14,909 nucleotides of DNA, taken from contig DATLFI010000378.1 in NCBI GenBank assembly GCA_035524895.1, positions 1 to 14,909 of the forward strand. The letters run 5' to 3'. Source of the DNA: DATLFI01 sp035524895. GTDB taxonomy: Bacteria; Acidobacteriota; Thermoanaerobaculia; Multivoradales; Multivoraceae. Shown here piece by piece: positions 7,300 to 14,174 of the stretch. A model generated the notes under the pieces. That model did not search any database. It had not been told where the DNA came from and saw only the letters and a list, made by a program, of their open reading frames with translations. The stretch's first letter is position 1. Each line of letters starts with the position of its first letter. Made by a program: the position numbers and the translations under genes.

Positions 7300-7641
7300 T
7301 TGGAGATCACGAAGCGCCTCCAGGGTGACGTCTTAGTGCTAGAGGCCGCCGGCAAGATGGCGATCGGTGCGGGCGACGTGCGCATCCGCGACGCCGTCCG
7401 CGACGCGCTCGCCGCAGGCCACCGCAAGCTGCTGATCGACATGGAGCGCGTGACGATGCTGGACTCGTCCGGCGTCGGCGAGCTGGTCAGCGGCTATACC
7501 TCCGCGGTGAAGGGGGGCGGCTCCGTCAAGCTCGCGCGCGTGGGGCGCCGCCCGCGCGAGGTGCTCGCGGCCACGCAGCTCACGAACGTCCTGGAGATCT
7601 TCGCCGATGTCGATTCGGCGCTCCGTTCGTTCGGCGTATAG
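7300..7641 (+). CDS. STAS-domain protein (anti-sigma factor antagonist family)
   Basis: A 113-residue single-domain STAS protein. Members bind anti-sigma factors or other switch kinases in a phosphorylation-dependent way and so control a sigma factor or an output module in the cytoplasm. The conserved phosphoswitch loop is MLDSSGVGEL (53-62), with S56/S57 as the candidate phosphosite, preceded by the KLLIDMERV strand (43-51). The length and all strands match a complete domain. The start is TTG, chosen because AAAGGGG (7287-7293) lies 6 nt upstream and the N-terminus MEITKRLQGDVLVLEAAGKM aligns with the family beginning. No in-frame ATG before residue 20 would keep the first strand. No anti-sigma kinase, phosphatase or sigma factor gene is in the window, so it is an orphan here. 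The next gene (+) is 88 bp downstream. Confidence 0.88.
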   Translation: MEITKRLQGDVLVLEAAGKMAIGAGDVRIRDAVRDALAAGHRKLLIDMERVTMLDSSGVGELVSGYTSAVKGGGSVKLARVGRRPREVLAATQLTNVLEIFADVDSALRSFGV

Positions 7642-7729
7642 CCGCCGGTCACCGTAGTGGCCTCGGAGTGGGCTGGCCCGCGCGGGTGCGGTACTGCCAT
7701 CCCTTAGACTCCGCGTCGAGGTGAACTCC

Positions 7730-8371
7730 ATGCGTGATGCTCCTTCGACCCGAGCGAGCTCGTCCTCTCCATCGCGGGTCCCGCTCCTCTGCTGTGTCCT
7801 GCTCTGCTGTGTCCTGCTCGGCGGGGCGAGCCCTGGCCTCGCCAAGGACCGCGGCTTCTACGTCAACGGCAAGTTGGGCTCGACCGACGTCGAGCAGAGC
7901 TTCGGCGATACCGTCGAACAGCTCGTCGACGGAGACGAGGACTCGTATGCGCTGGAGCTCGGCTTCCGCTTCAGCAAGTACCTGGGCGTGCAGGCCGGCT
8001 ACCACGATTTCGGCGCATTCTCTGGTCTGTTGTGCGACACCTCGGATTGCGGCCAGCTCGGAGGATCAGACCCGCTCGCGGTACTCGATGCCGAGACCAA
8101 GGCGTACTCGGTGACAGGAGTGCTGCGGCTGCCGCTGCCGCTGGGCTTCGCGATCTTCGGCAAGGCGGGATTCGCGTTCCTCGAGACCGAGATCGACGTC
8201 CTCGATGACCAGGGAGTGTCGGAGTTCCTCGACGACTTCTCGGACGAGGATCTGATCTTCGGCGTCGGCGTGAGCTGGAACCTGCCCGGTCCGCTCAGCG
8301 TGTTCGCCGAGTGGGAGCAGATCGCGGGCGACATCGAGACGATCTCCCTGGGCCTGAGCCTCTCGTTCTGA
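7730..8371 (+). CDS. Outer-membrane beta-barrel protein
   Basis: A 213-residue exported protein. The signal peptide covers about 1-38: an Arg-containing start, the hydrophobic core VPLLCCVLLCCVLLGG (17-32), then an A-x-G-L-A type cleavage site before KDRGFYVNGKLG. The mature part alternates hydrophobic and polar residues in short strands (for example YALELGFRFSKYLGVQAGY, 73-91) separated by acidic turns. It ends in ISLGLSLSF with a C-terminal Phe, the usual recognition signal for the BAM assembly machinery. The size fits an 8-stranded barrel of the OmpA-like/OMP_b-brl type. The ATG at 7730 is preferred over the in-frame GTG at 7721 because GAGG (7718-7721) lies 8 nt upstream of it. The hydrophobic core carries an in-frame 15-bp tandem duplication. 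Two further cysteines (102 and 107) sit in an extended loop and could form a disulfide. The specific role is unknown. Confidence 0.82.
   Translation: MRDAPSTRASSSSPSRVPLLCCVLLCCVLLGGASPGLAKDRGFYVNGKLGSTDVEQSFGDTVEQLVDGDEDSYALELGFRFSKYLGVQAGYHDFGAFSGLLCDTSDCGQLGGSDPLAVLDAETKAYSVTGVLRLPLPLGFAIFGKAGFAFLETEIDVLDDQGVSEFLDDFSDEDLIFGVGVSWNLPGPLSVFAEWEQIAGDIETISLGLSLSF
7787..7819. repeat. 15-bp tandem duplication in the signal-peptide core
   Basis: The sequence is perfectly periodic at 15 bp over 33 bases (2.2 copies). It codes for the duplicated L-L-C-C-V block in the outer-membrane protein signal peptide. One unit equals five residues, so gain or loss keeps the reading frame. Confidence 0.85.
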
Positions 8372-8396
8372 GCTTCCGGCAGAGGCTCTGTGGCGC

Positions 8397-8415
8397 TCGG
8401 CGCGCGGCGCGCCGA
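8397..8415. terminator. Bidirectional terminator-like hairpin
   Basis: TCGGCGCG (8397-8404) and CGCGCCGA (8408-8415) form a perfect 8-bp stem with a 3-nt loop, 25 bp after the outer-membrane protein stop. The 114-bp gap separates two convergent genes, so it could serve both. No T-run follows on either strand, so Rho-independent function is uncertain. Confidence 0.4.
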
Positions 8416-8485
8416 CCTGGGCCGGATGGGGCTCGACCGCTGCGGCGTGGAAGCCGGCTCCGCGTCGGCGCCACCGGTGCGGCGG

Positions 8486-8791
8486 TCAGCGCGACGGCTC
8501 GCCGATCATCGACGCGAGCTGCGCCAGGTAGGCCTTGAAGGCGCGGCGGCCGGCCGCAGTCAAGCGGTAGTCGGTCGCCGGCTTGCGGTCCACGAAGCGT
8601 TTCCGCGCCTCGACGTAGCCGGCCTCCTCGAGTCGCCGCAGGTGGCTGCCGAGGTTGCCGTCGGTGGCCTTCACCTGGTCGCGCAGGAAGGTGAACTCCG
8701 CGCGCTCGACATTCGCGAGCACGGTCATGATCGCGAGCCTGAGGCGCGAGTGGATCAGCTCGTCGAGGCGGGTGTGATCGTAGTCGCTCAC
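8486..8791 (-). CDS. Winged-helix transcriptional regulator (MarR/ArsR-like, HTH_34 type)
   Basis: A 101-residue DNA-binding protein made almost entirely of one winged helix-turn-helix domain (about 10-97). It begins with a helix containing ELIHSRLRLAIMTVL (11-25) and continues with FTFLRDQVKATDGNLGSHLR (33-52), where the recognition helix lies around NLGSHLRRLEEAGYVE. The wing includes RKRFVDRKPATDYRLTAAG (63-81). This arrangement is typical of small regulators of the HTH_34/PadR-MarR-like group that bind as dimers. The start is GTG at 8791, whose GTGA overlap with the stop of the upstream membrane-protein gene implies translational coupling. No cysteine metal site is seen. It probably controls its own operon, including the membrane protein, but the target and signal are unknown. 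Confidence 0.87.
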   Translation of the reverse strand: MSDYDHTRLDELIHSRLRLAIMTVLANVERAEFTFLRDQVKATDGNLGSHLRRLEEAGYVEARKRFVDRKPATDYRLTAAGRRAFKAYLAQLASMIGEPSR

Positions 8792-9192
8792 ACCGCGCCG
8801 TGCAGCTTCCAGCGCCCCCTCGCCAACCACCAGCCCGGAAGCGTGTAGCCGACGAGGGTCATCCCCGCGAGCACGAGGCAGGTGTGCTGGCCAGGGAGGA
8901 GCAGCATGAGGGCGGCTCCCAGCCACCGCACCCAGGAGAGATGGCGCAGCCAAGCGATGCCGCCAGCACCAACAACGCCCAAGGCACCCCAGATCCAGCC
9001 GAACGCCGCGGGGCCGGCCGCGATCCAACCCCGGAGCACCAACCAGGTGAGCACCAGTCCGAGCGACGTCAGGCCACCCCACAGCAGGAAGTAGCTGCCC
9101 GAGATCATGGTTGCCGTTCGCGTCGCTCCAGTCAGCTCGCGAACGTAGGCGAGGTCACGCGTAGCCGAGGCGCTGTCTTCTGATGGTGTCAT
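8788..9192 (-). CDS. Small multi-pass membrane protein of unknown function, coupled to the regulator
   Basis: A 134-residue protein with a soluble N-terminus (1-27, containing Tyr/Arg residues) and about four hydrophobic segments: roughly 28-53, 60-83, 88-108 and 108-124. The C-terminus is short and basic (R125-K129). I recognise no enzymatic motif. It resembles the small membrane proteins often encoded directly beside HTH_34-type regulators, where a role in signal input or envelope stress is commonly assumed but not shown. ATG 9192 has GGGAGG 7 nt upstream. It overlaps the regulator gene by 4 bp and lies 18 bp downstream of the gene remnant ending at 9211, so all three may share a transcript. 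Confidence 0.75.
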   Translation of the reverse strand: MTPSEDSASATRDLAYVRELTGATRTATMISGSYFLLWGGLTSLGLVLTWLVLRGWIAAGPAAFGWIWGALGVVGAGGIAWLRHLSWVRWLGAALMLLLPGQHTCLVLAGMTLVGYTLPGWWLARGRWKLHGAV

Positions 9193-9210
9193 CGGAGCGC
9201 CTCCCAGAGC

Positions 9211-9423
9211 TCAGGGCACTCTGCGGAGCGTCATGCCGAAGAACTCGAACCAGGTCTCGCCGTCGCGCGACATGGCGCCCGTCTCGCGCCACTCGCCGTC
9301 GACGACACGGATGTCGTAGCGAATGACGGCGCCGTCGGGGAGCTCCATCTCCCAGACGAACGCGTCGCCCTCCATCCGGCCGCGGTAGTCGTCCTGCACT
9401 CTGGTGCGCAGAGTTACTCTGGT
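9211..9423 (-). pseudogene. 5'-truncated remnant of a DUF1579-like gene
   Basis: The reading frame is open from a stop at 9424-9426 down to TGA at 9211. The best possible start is GTG 9399, giving 62 residues with no good Shine-Dalgarno. The translation is coherent and protein-like: WEMELPDGAVIRYDIRVVDG, then GAMSRDGETWFEFFGMTLRR. It looks like the C-terminal half of an exported DUF1579/lipocalin-like protein of about 150-170 residues. Residues upstream of GTG 9399 (T-R-V-T-L-R-T-R) also look like continuation of the same domain. The N-terminal half and any signal peptide are absent. Only about 90 bp separate the fragment from the DUF4013 gene, and that junction holds a 19-bp tandem duplication. 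A decayed gene left by a deletion is the simplest reading. An intact small protein starting at 9399 is possible but less likely. Confidence 0.55.
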
Positions 9424-9488
9424 TCACTGGTGAGCGCAACATCTCCGCCAAGGGGGGAGCGTCCCCTGACGGTTGGCGAGCTACCCGA

Positions 9489-9526
9489 GCTGCGTCAGCC
9501 CGGAAGCGCTGCGTCAGCCCGGAAGC
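9489..9526. repeat. 19-bp perfect tandem duplication across the 3' end of the DUF4013 gene
   Basis: GCTGCGTCAGCCCGGAAGC occurs at 9489-9507 and again, perfectly and without a gap, at 9508-9526. The second copy contains the TGA stop (9514-9516) and the last codons of the DUF4013-like gene. The first copy lies just outside the gene. It marks the junction with the truncated gene remnant. Confidence 0.9.
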
Positions 9527-10263
9527 GGCGGAGGCGTGGGCATTTCGCTGGCGGCGCCGGCGATGCTCTCGCCGCCGCGGCTTTCGTAGAGGTCGGCGAG
9601 CTGTGCCAGCAGGTGTGCCTGAACCAGGTGGAGGTACGCCACGACCACGAAGGCGCCGACGACCAACAGCAGCAAACCGGCGATGACGAGCGGGACCGAC
9701 GAGACGATCAGCACCAGGAAGAACAGCACGCTCTCGCGGGGCACCCGCCGCAGGAAGTCGCGCACGTAGGCCACCGAGAAGATGGACTTGATGTCCGGGT
9801 TGAGCGCGGCGCGCAGGTGCATCGGCAGTGCCAGCACCGCGATCGAGAGCATCAGGGCCAGCAGGACCGCTATGCCGCCCATCATGACCAGACAGCCGAC
9901 AGCCGAGCCGATAGCGCCCGCAGCGTCGGAGCCCTGGCTTCCCGCGACCGAGCCCAGGGCCGAGCTGGCGATGATGCCGAACACGATCAGAAAGTAGACC
10001 GGCACGATCGCCAACGATGCCAGCGCCGAGACCAGGAACATGCGCAGGCCGCGCAGCAGGTAGTCACCGAGCCGGTCGACGTCGATGGTGGGGTAACGAT
10101 CCTCCCTCGTTCCGCCGCGCAGCGACTCGGTGACCGTCGCGCTGTAGCCGAAGGCGAAGATCGGACCGATCAGCGGCACCACGTTCGCGAGCGCGAGGAC
10201 CAGCAGGTTGACCAGCCAGTTGGGCCCGCGGAAGACGTAGGTGAAGGCGTCGCGATAGCGCAT
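9514..10263 (-). CDS. DUF4013-like multi-pass membrane protein
   Basis: A 249-residue integral membrane protein. The N-terminus MRYRDAFTYVFRGPNWLVNL (1-20), followed by a helix and the PLIGPIFAFGYSATVTESLRGG segment (30-51), is the typical opening of DUF4013 proteins. Hydrophobic stretches lie at about 17-43, 75-105, 116-147 and 178-222. The short C-terminal tail is Pro-rich (MPTPPPLPG). The family has no established biochemical function; the Y-P-x-I-D/L-G-D-Y-L-x-x-G-L motif (57-73) is the usual conserved soluble loop. The start is set at ATG 10263, where the family consensus begins, rather than the TTG six codons upstream; neither has a strong ribosome-binding site. The gene is divergent from the Uma2 gene across a 118-bp gap. 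The 3' end lies in a 19-bp tandem duplication. Confidence 0.8.
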   Translation of the reverse strand: MRYRDAFTYVFRGPNWLVNLLVLALANVVPLIGPIFAFGYSATVTESLRGGTREDRYPTIDVDRLGDYLLRGLRMFLVSALASLAIVPVYFLIVFGIIASSALGSVAGSQGSDAAGAIGSAVGCLVMMGGIAVLLALMLSIAVLALPMHLRAALNPDIKSIFSVAYVRDFLRRVPRESVLFFLVLIVSSVPLVIAGLLLLVVGAFVVVAYLHLVQAHLLAQLADLYESRGGESIAGAASEMPTPPPLPG

Positions 10264-10368
10264 GGGTTTTGGGGCTGGCAACCAGGCATCGAGGGAGGAC
10301 TGCCGGTGATCCTTACACGAATGGGTGCGAGCGCGCGCTCGCGGCGGTCCGCGCCCAGAGCCCTTGTC

Positions 10369-10374
10369 TATACT
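10369..10374 (+). promoter_or_regulatory. Possible -10 element close to the Uma2 start codon
   Basis: TATACT, close to the TATAAT consensus, ends 7 nt before ATG 10382, and there is no Shine-Dalgarno between them. If used, transcription would begin at or next to the start codon and give a leaderless mRNA. No convincing -35 hexamer is seen at the expected distance, so this is weak. Confidence 0.3.
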
Positions 10375-10381
10375 CTTCGGA

Positions 10382-10978
10382 ATGACCCTCCCCGCTGCCG
10401 CCGAAGTGTCGCCGTTGGTTCTTCCGCTCGAGCTGGGGCCACACCGCTGCGCCGACTACCTGGAGCTGCCTGACGAGCCGAGGTACGAGCTGCTCTACGG
10501 GAGGTTCTACGTGAGCCCCGCTCCGACTGTGTTGCATCAAGTTCTGGTGACTCTGCTCGCCAGGCTGCTCGACGAGATCGCTGAGGCGAGCGGCGGCCTG
10601 GCCCTCGTGGCTCCCGTGGATGTCGTGCTCGCGGACCACTCCGTGGTGCAACCGGACGTGGTCTACATTGGACGGTCGCGTCGCGCCGTGGCGGCGGAGC
10701 GGATCGAGGGCGCTCCCAGCCTGGTGATCGAAGTGCTCTCGAAAGGCACCACGCGGCGCGATCGGGGCGAGAAGCTCAGGCTCTACGCCGAGTCGGGAAT
10801 CCAGGAATACTGGATCGTCGACGTCGACGAGCGGCAGATCGAGTTCCTGGTGAATCGGGATGGTGACTTCGTCGTCGTACTGCCGGCAGGGCGCGACTAT
10901 CGCTCGCCGGCGCTTCCTGAGATCCACCTCGACCTCCTGGAGCTGTGGGCGGCGGTGGATCGGCGTATCGACGGATAG
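10382..10978 (+). CDS. Uma2 family (DUF820) PD-(D/E)XK endonuclease-like protein
   Basis: A 198-residue member of the Uma2/DUF820 family, which has a restriction-endonuclease-like PD-(D/E)XK fold. Domain features in order are YLELPDEPRYELLYGRFYVSP (26-46), SVVQPDVVYIG (87-97) with the catalytic-type D92, PSLVIEVLSKGTTRRDRGEK (112-131) with E117 and K131, and LYAESGIQEYWIVDVDERQI (134-153). The putative D/E/K triad is intact. The family is abundant in Cyanobacteria, Acidobacteriota, Deinococcus and Chloroflexi, often in many copies, and its biological role is unresolved. ATG 10382 fits the family N-terminus. The frame is open upstream but is Arg-rich there, and no strong Shine-Dalgarno is visible. 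It is a single gene, divergent from the DUF4013 gene, with no toxin-antitoxin or transposase neighbour. Confidence 0.9.
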   Translation: MTLPAAAEVSPLVLPLELGPHRCADYLELPDEPRYELLYGRFYVSPAPTVLHQVLVTLLARLLDEIAEASGGLALVAPVDVVLADHSVVQPDVVYIGRSRRAVAAERIEGAPSLVIEVLSKGTTRRDRGEKLRLYAESGIQEYWIVDVDERQIEFLVNRDGDFVVVLPAGRDYRSPALPEIHLDLLELWAAVDRRIDG

Positions 10979-11039
10979 GGCCGGTTGGCGCTCTCCCACT
11001 TACGCTGACGTGGCGGCTCTGGTCGGTGCGGCGTTCCGT

Positions 11040-12098
11040 TCAGTCGTCCTCGCTCGAGCTCTTCGTGCGCTCCAGCTTCTCCTTCTCGAGGAGGCGGGCT
11101 CCGCGGAGGATGTTGCCCATGGCGTAGTTGCCTTCGTGGCAGGCGTACTCGAACAGACGATCGCCTGTACGCGGCCAGGGCATCGCGCCGCTATAGGGAG
11201 CCACGTACTCGGGGTCGTGTACCGTGAACTCGTAGAGGAGCGTCTCGGGGTCCTGCAGGCTGAAGCGCTCGGCGATACGTAGCCCCGGACGAGGCACGTT
11301 CGGCCGCTCCATGAAGCTCGTGGTCTCCACGACCAGCGTGTCACCCTCCCACCGGCCGATCGAGTCGCCCGACATCGAGAGGATCTCGGGAGGCGCGTGC
11401 TCCGAGTCGAGCCGGATGACACGCACCCAGTGCATCCATTCGATCTCGATCATCACGTGGTCCTCGGTCTGGACGATCCTCTTCAGGTTGTTGTAGGGCA
11501 CCGAGCGCGCCGGGAGCGTCGCGACCCCGACGTAGAGGCAGCGATCCACTGTGGTGAGGCTCTCCGGCCCGTCGAAGGGGTCGTCGCCGGTCTCGAGCCA
11601 CCAGGCGTCGCCGGTGTTCTCGGTGATGTATGGATTGATGGCGTCGCGACGCTTCTTGCCCTCGGGGGTCAGCTCGGGCAAACGTCCGTTCGGAGGATCG
11701 GTGAGGATCGAGGTGCGGTACTGGCCGTCGATCGGCAGCGGCCGCGACCCGGCGTCGATCCAGAAGGCGTTGTAGCCGCCCACCTTTCCCGCCGCCCCGC
11801 CGGAGCCGTCGCCGCCCTGCGGCGGCGCCTCACGGTTCGGGTCGCTCTGGCGGTTCGCGAAGGCCAGGAAGCCTGCCCTCTGCTGCTCGATCGCCTTGGC
11901 CTCCTCGTCGGTGAGCACGAGGCGATCTCCGAACCTCGCCTCGCGCTCGAAGGGCGTGAGGTTGGCGATGTCGTACGTGCCGGAGAGGTCGGGGCGGCCG
12001 CTCGGTGTGCGGGGAAGCTCCTGGGAGCTCGCCACGGTGGTGCCAGCACTGATACACACGACGACGAGGGCTCGGCGGAGCAGGGTCTCGGGCTGCAT
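11040..12098 (-). CDS. Exported hypothetical protein of the 'TPSGRPDLSG' type
   Basis: A 352-residue secreted or periplasmic protein of a type I recognise as very common in Acidobacteriota and some Gammaproteobacteria, but whose function is unknown. The signal peptide spans about 1-25 (basic start, hydrophobic VVVCISAGTTVASS). The mature protein opens with LPRTPSGRPDLSGTYD (28-43). Conserved landmarks follow: DPFDGPESLTTVDRC (173-187), RWEGDTLVVETTSF (249-262) and RLFEYACHEGNYAMGNILRG (314-333). The two cysteines (187 and 320) lie in these landmarks and could pair in the oxidising periplasm. The C-terminus is highly charged. ATG 12098 is preceded by GGGAG with a 7-nt spacer. It stands alone, 140 bp downstream of the aminotransferase stop and convergent with the Uma2 gene across 61 bp. 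Many copies per genome are usual for this family. Confidence 0.85.
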   Translation of the reverse strand: MQPETLLRRALVVVCISAGTTVASSQELPRTPSGRPDLSGTYDIANLTPFEREARFGDRLVLTDEEAKAIEQQRAGFLAFANRQSDPNREAPPQGGDGSGGAAGKVGGYNAFWIDAGSRPLPIDGQYRTSILTDPPNGRLPELTPEGKKRRDAINPYITENTGDAWWLETGDDPFDGPESLTTVDRCLYVGVATLPARSVPYNNLKRIVQTEDHVMIEIEWMHWVRVIRLDSEHAPPEILSMSGDSIGRWEGDTLVVETTSFMERPNVPRPGLRIAERFSLQDPETLLYEFTVHDPEYVAPYSGAMPWPRTGDRLFEYACHEGNYAMGNILRGARLLEKEKLERTKSSSEDD

Positions 12099-12238
12099 GG
12101 AACGACTCCCTTCGAAGTGTCGAGGCAGCGTAGCACCCGGGTGCGAGCCCACGACCGGGGGTGGGGGACGGGGCGACCCGGTCTTCGCGTGCCCGATCAC
12201 AGTGGCGCGCGGCTCGACCGACCGAGGTGACCGAGGTG

Positions 12239-13516
12239 TCAGTCGCGTCGCGTACGCGCCTTCGCGCGCCGCCCGAACTCGGGGTGCTCCGCGCGCAGCA
12301 GCTCGTGGCGCGCGTCGTAGACCTTGCGGATCGCGGCGAGAATGTCGTCGACGTCGGAGCCCTCGCCGAGCAGCAGGTGGTGCGACAGCCACACCGACTC
12401 CTGGTACGCGGCGCGCCGCGCGACCGGGCAGTCGGCGCGTCGCTCGTACGCGGCGGCCCAGGCTGGATACCGCTGCGCGTCGAGCGGCAAGAGCGGGCTG
12501 TCGGCAAGGTTCTCGTAGAACACGCCTTCGCACGGCACGCCCTCGGCGGCGAGGGCGGCGACGAAGCGGTCTCGCGGTAGACCGTCCCACGCCTCTGCGT
12601 CGTAGCGCAGCACGTACTGGTAGATCGCCTGGGTGGTGATCCGCTCGTCAACGCGTAACGGGACGAGCCCCGAGATCTCGCGCAGTCCGGCGGCGAGTCG
12701 CGCGGCGTTGCGCGCGCGCCGCTCGTGCTGCTCGTCGAGGCGCCCGAGCTGCACCTCGAGGATCGCCGCCTGCAGGTCGGTCATGCGGTAGTTGTGACCG
12801 ACCACGGGCACGTCGCGCTCGCGGCCCGGCCGCTGGCGGCCGCAGTTGACGAGGGCGTGCAGGCGGTCGAGGACCGCTTCGTCGTCGGTGGTGACGATGC
12901 CGCCCTCGCCGGCGGTCATCAGCTTGCTCGTTTGGAAGCTGAACGACCCGGCATTGCCGAGCGCGCCGACCGCGCGCCCCTTCCAGCGGGCGCCGTGCGC
13001 GTGCGCACAGTCCTCCAGCACGGCGAGGCCGTGGCGGGCGGCGATGTCGTTGAGGCTGTCCATGTCGGCGATGACCATGGCGAGGTGCACCGGCACGATC
13101 GCCTGCGTCTGCGGCGTGATCACCGACTCGACGGCGGCGGGCGACAGGCAGTAGGTGTCGGGCTCGACATCGGCGAGCACCGGCACCGCTCCTGCGAAGA
13201 GCACCGCGCTCGCCGTCGCCTCGAACGTGTATGCGGGCACGATCACCTCGCCCCCGGGCTCCACGCCCAGCGCCTGGAGCGCGACCTCAAGCGACACGGT
13301 GCCGTTGGTGACGGGGAGCGCGAACCGGCTGTCGTGGCGCCGGGCGAATGCCTCGGCGAAGTGGGCCGAGCGCTCGTTGGGTAGCGGGAAGCCGCCCCAG
13401 TCTCCGTCGCGCAGCGCGGCGAGGACGGCGCGCTCCTCTTCCTCGGAGCGCGCCGGCCAGCGCGGCCACGGCGCGGTGCGAAGCGGCGAGCCGCCGAGCA
13501 GTGCGAGGCGCGACAT
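12239..13516 (-). CDS. DegT/DnrJ/EryC1/StrS family PLP-dependent aminotransferase
   Basis: A 425-residue aspartate-aminotransferase-fold enzyme. The Schiff-base lysine is K198 in SFSFQTSKLMTAGEGG (191-206); NGT (71-73) holds the cofactor phosphate and D169 in LEDCAHAHGA (167-176) should bind the pyridine nitrogen. The block EVIVPAYTFEATASAVLFAG (90-109) and the N-terminal GDWGGFPLPNE (38-48) match the subgroup that includes scyllo-inosose and AHBA-type aminotransferases. These transaminate a ring or sugar ketone using Gln, Glu or Ala. The length is normal. ATG 13516 begins a family-like N-terminus (LALLGGSPLR), 10 bp after the stop of the preceding gene. It is the last gene of a probable five-gene operon that starts with a sodium:solute symporter, so the substrate may be made from or linked to the transported solute. 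A C-terminal Arg/Lys-rich tail is unusual but short. The specific product cannot be assigned. Confidence 0.92.
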   Translation of the reverse strand: MSRLALLGGSPLRTAPWPRWPARSEEEERAVLAALRDGDWGGFPLPNERSAHFAEAFARRHDSRFALPVTNGTVSLEVALQALGVEPGGEVIVPAYTFEATASAVLFAGAVPVLADVEPDTYCLSPAAVESVITPQTQAIVPVHLAMVIADMDSLNDIAARHGLAVLEDCAHAHGARWKGRAVGALGNAGSFSFQTSKLMTAGEGGIVTTDDEAVLDRLHALVNCGRQRPGRERDVPVVGHNYRMTDLQAAILEVQLGRLDEQHERRARNAARLAAGLREISGLVPLRVDERITTQAIYQYVLRYDAEAWDGLPRDRFVAALAAEGVPCEGVFYENLADSPLLPLDAQRYPAWAAAYERRADCPVARRAAYQESVWLSHHLLLGEGSDVDDILAAIRKVYDARHELLRAEHPEFGRRAKARTRRD

Positions 13517-13526
13517 CGCGCGCACT

Positions 13527-14174
13527 CTAACCGTTCGTCGTATGCGCGCCCTGCATGTGTGGCTCGCCGGCCGCCGGGGCGTCCGCGGGCGTGACTGCCA
13601 GCGCGAGCAACAGCGCTTGCCGCGTCGCCGAGCCGATGCGGACGCCGGTGATGGCGTCGACGCCTTCGACATCGAGGGTGCCCGCTCGCCGCTCGTAGAT
13701 CGCTAGCCAGATCGGATAAGCGCGGTCTTCGACGGCCGGTGGCCCATCCAGGCGCGCGCCGCGTGCGCGACGGGCAGACGCGGTCCAGCGCTGGAGATAG
13801 TCGAGAGCCCGGCGATCGAGCTCGTCGGAGTCGAGGCGCGCCGAGAGCGGATCGCCCTGGGGCCCATCCTCCAGGGCGACGCGTGTTGGGTCGAAGCGGA
13901 ACGCCAGCCCGGTGTTGGCACACACCAGACACGAGACCGTTCGTTGGACATCTCTTCCGGCTTCGCGATAGCGCACCTGCGCCGTCGCTTGCCGGTAGGG
14001 CAGGTAGACGAGCTCGAGTCGCAGCGGCTGCCGTGGTCGTCGCGCAAGGGTTTTCCAGAACCCCGGCGCCGACAACCTCTCCGCCGCCGTGTCGCGGTCG
14101 ATCCGCTGTTGGAGGACTCGATGCGAGCCGGCCAGCCCGGAAAGGTCCGACGCTACGTGTGGTCGCGAGCTCAT
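13527..14174 (-). CDS. Hypothetical protein with a CxxC motif
   Basis: A 215-residue soluble-looking protein I cannot assign to a named family. A helical N-terminus (about 10-45) is followed by a beta-rich segment, RLELVYLPYRQATAQVRYRE (52-71), and the pair C82-x-x-C85 in SCLVCANTG, which could bind a metal or form a redox disulfide. A long charged helix (117-138) and a C-terminal motif, YPIWLAIYERRAGTLDVEGV (153-172) with DAITGVRIG, complete it. The tyrosine-rich YP-x-W module with a DAITG-like turn resembles conserved hypothetical proteins of GC-rich bacteria. ATG 14174 is chosen because it overlaps the preceding gene stop as ATGA, implying coupled translation. It sits between two small membrane-protein genes and the aminotransferase gene, so it may be an accessory factor for a membrane step. 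Confidence 0.72.
   Translation of the reverse strand: MSSRPHVASDLSGLAGSHRVLQQRIDRDTAAERLSAPGFWKTLARRPRQPLRLELVYLPYRQATAQVRYREAGRDVQRTVSCLVCANTGLAFRFDPTRVALEDGPQGDPLSARLDSDELDRRALDYLQRWTASARRARGARLDGPPAVEDRAYPIWLAIYERRAGTLDVEGVDAITGVRIGSATRQALLLALAVTPADAPAAGEPHMQGAHTTNG

Noticed and set aside
10382..10978. Uma2 nuclease as part of a defence or toxin-antitoxin system
   Set aside because: No antitoxin, methyltransferase, transposase or second nuclease is adjacent; the neighbours are a DUF4013 membrane protein and an unrelated exported protein.
12430..13760. Similar strings YPAWAAAYERRA (aminotransferase) and YPIWLAIYERRA (CxxC protein) in adjacent genes, suggesting a duplicated module
   Set aside because: In the aminotransferase this segment belongs to the normal family C-terminal region before CPVARRA, and the similarity stops after about 12 residues; coincidence is more likely.
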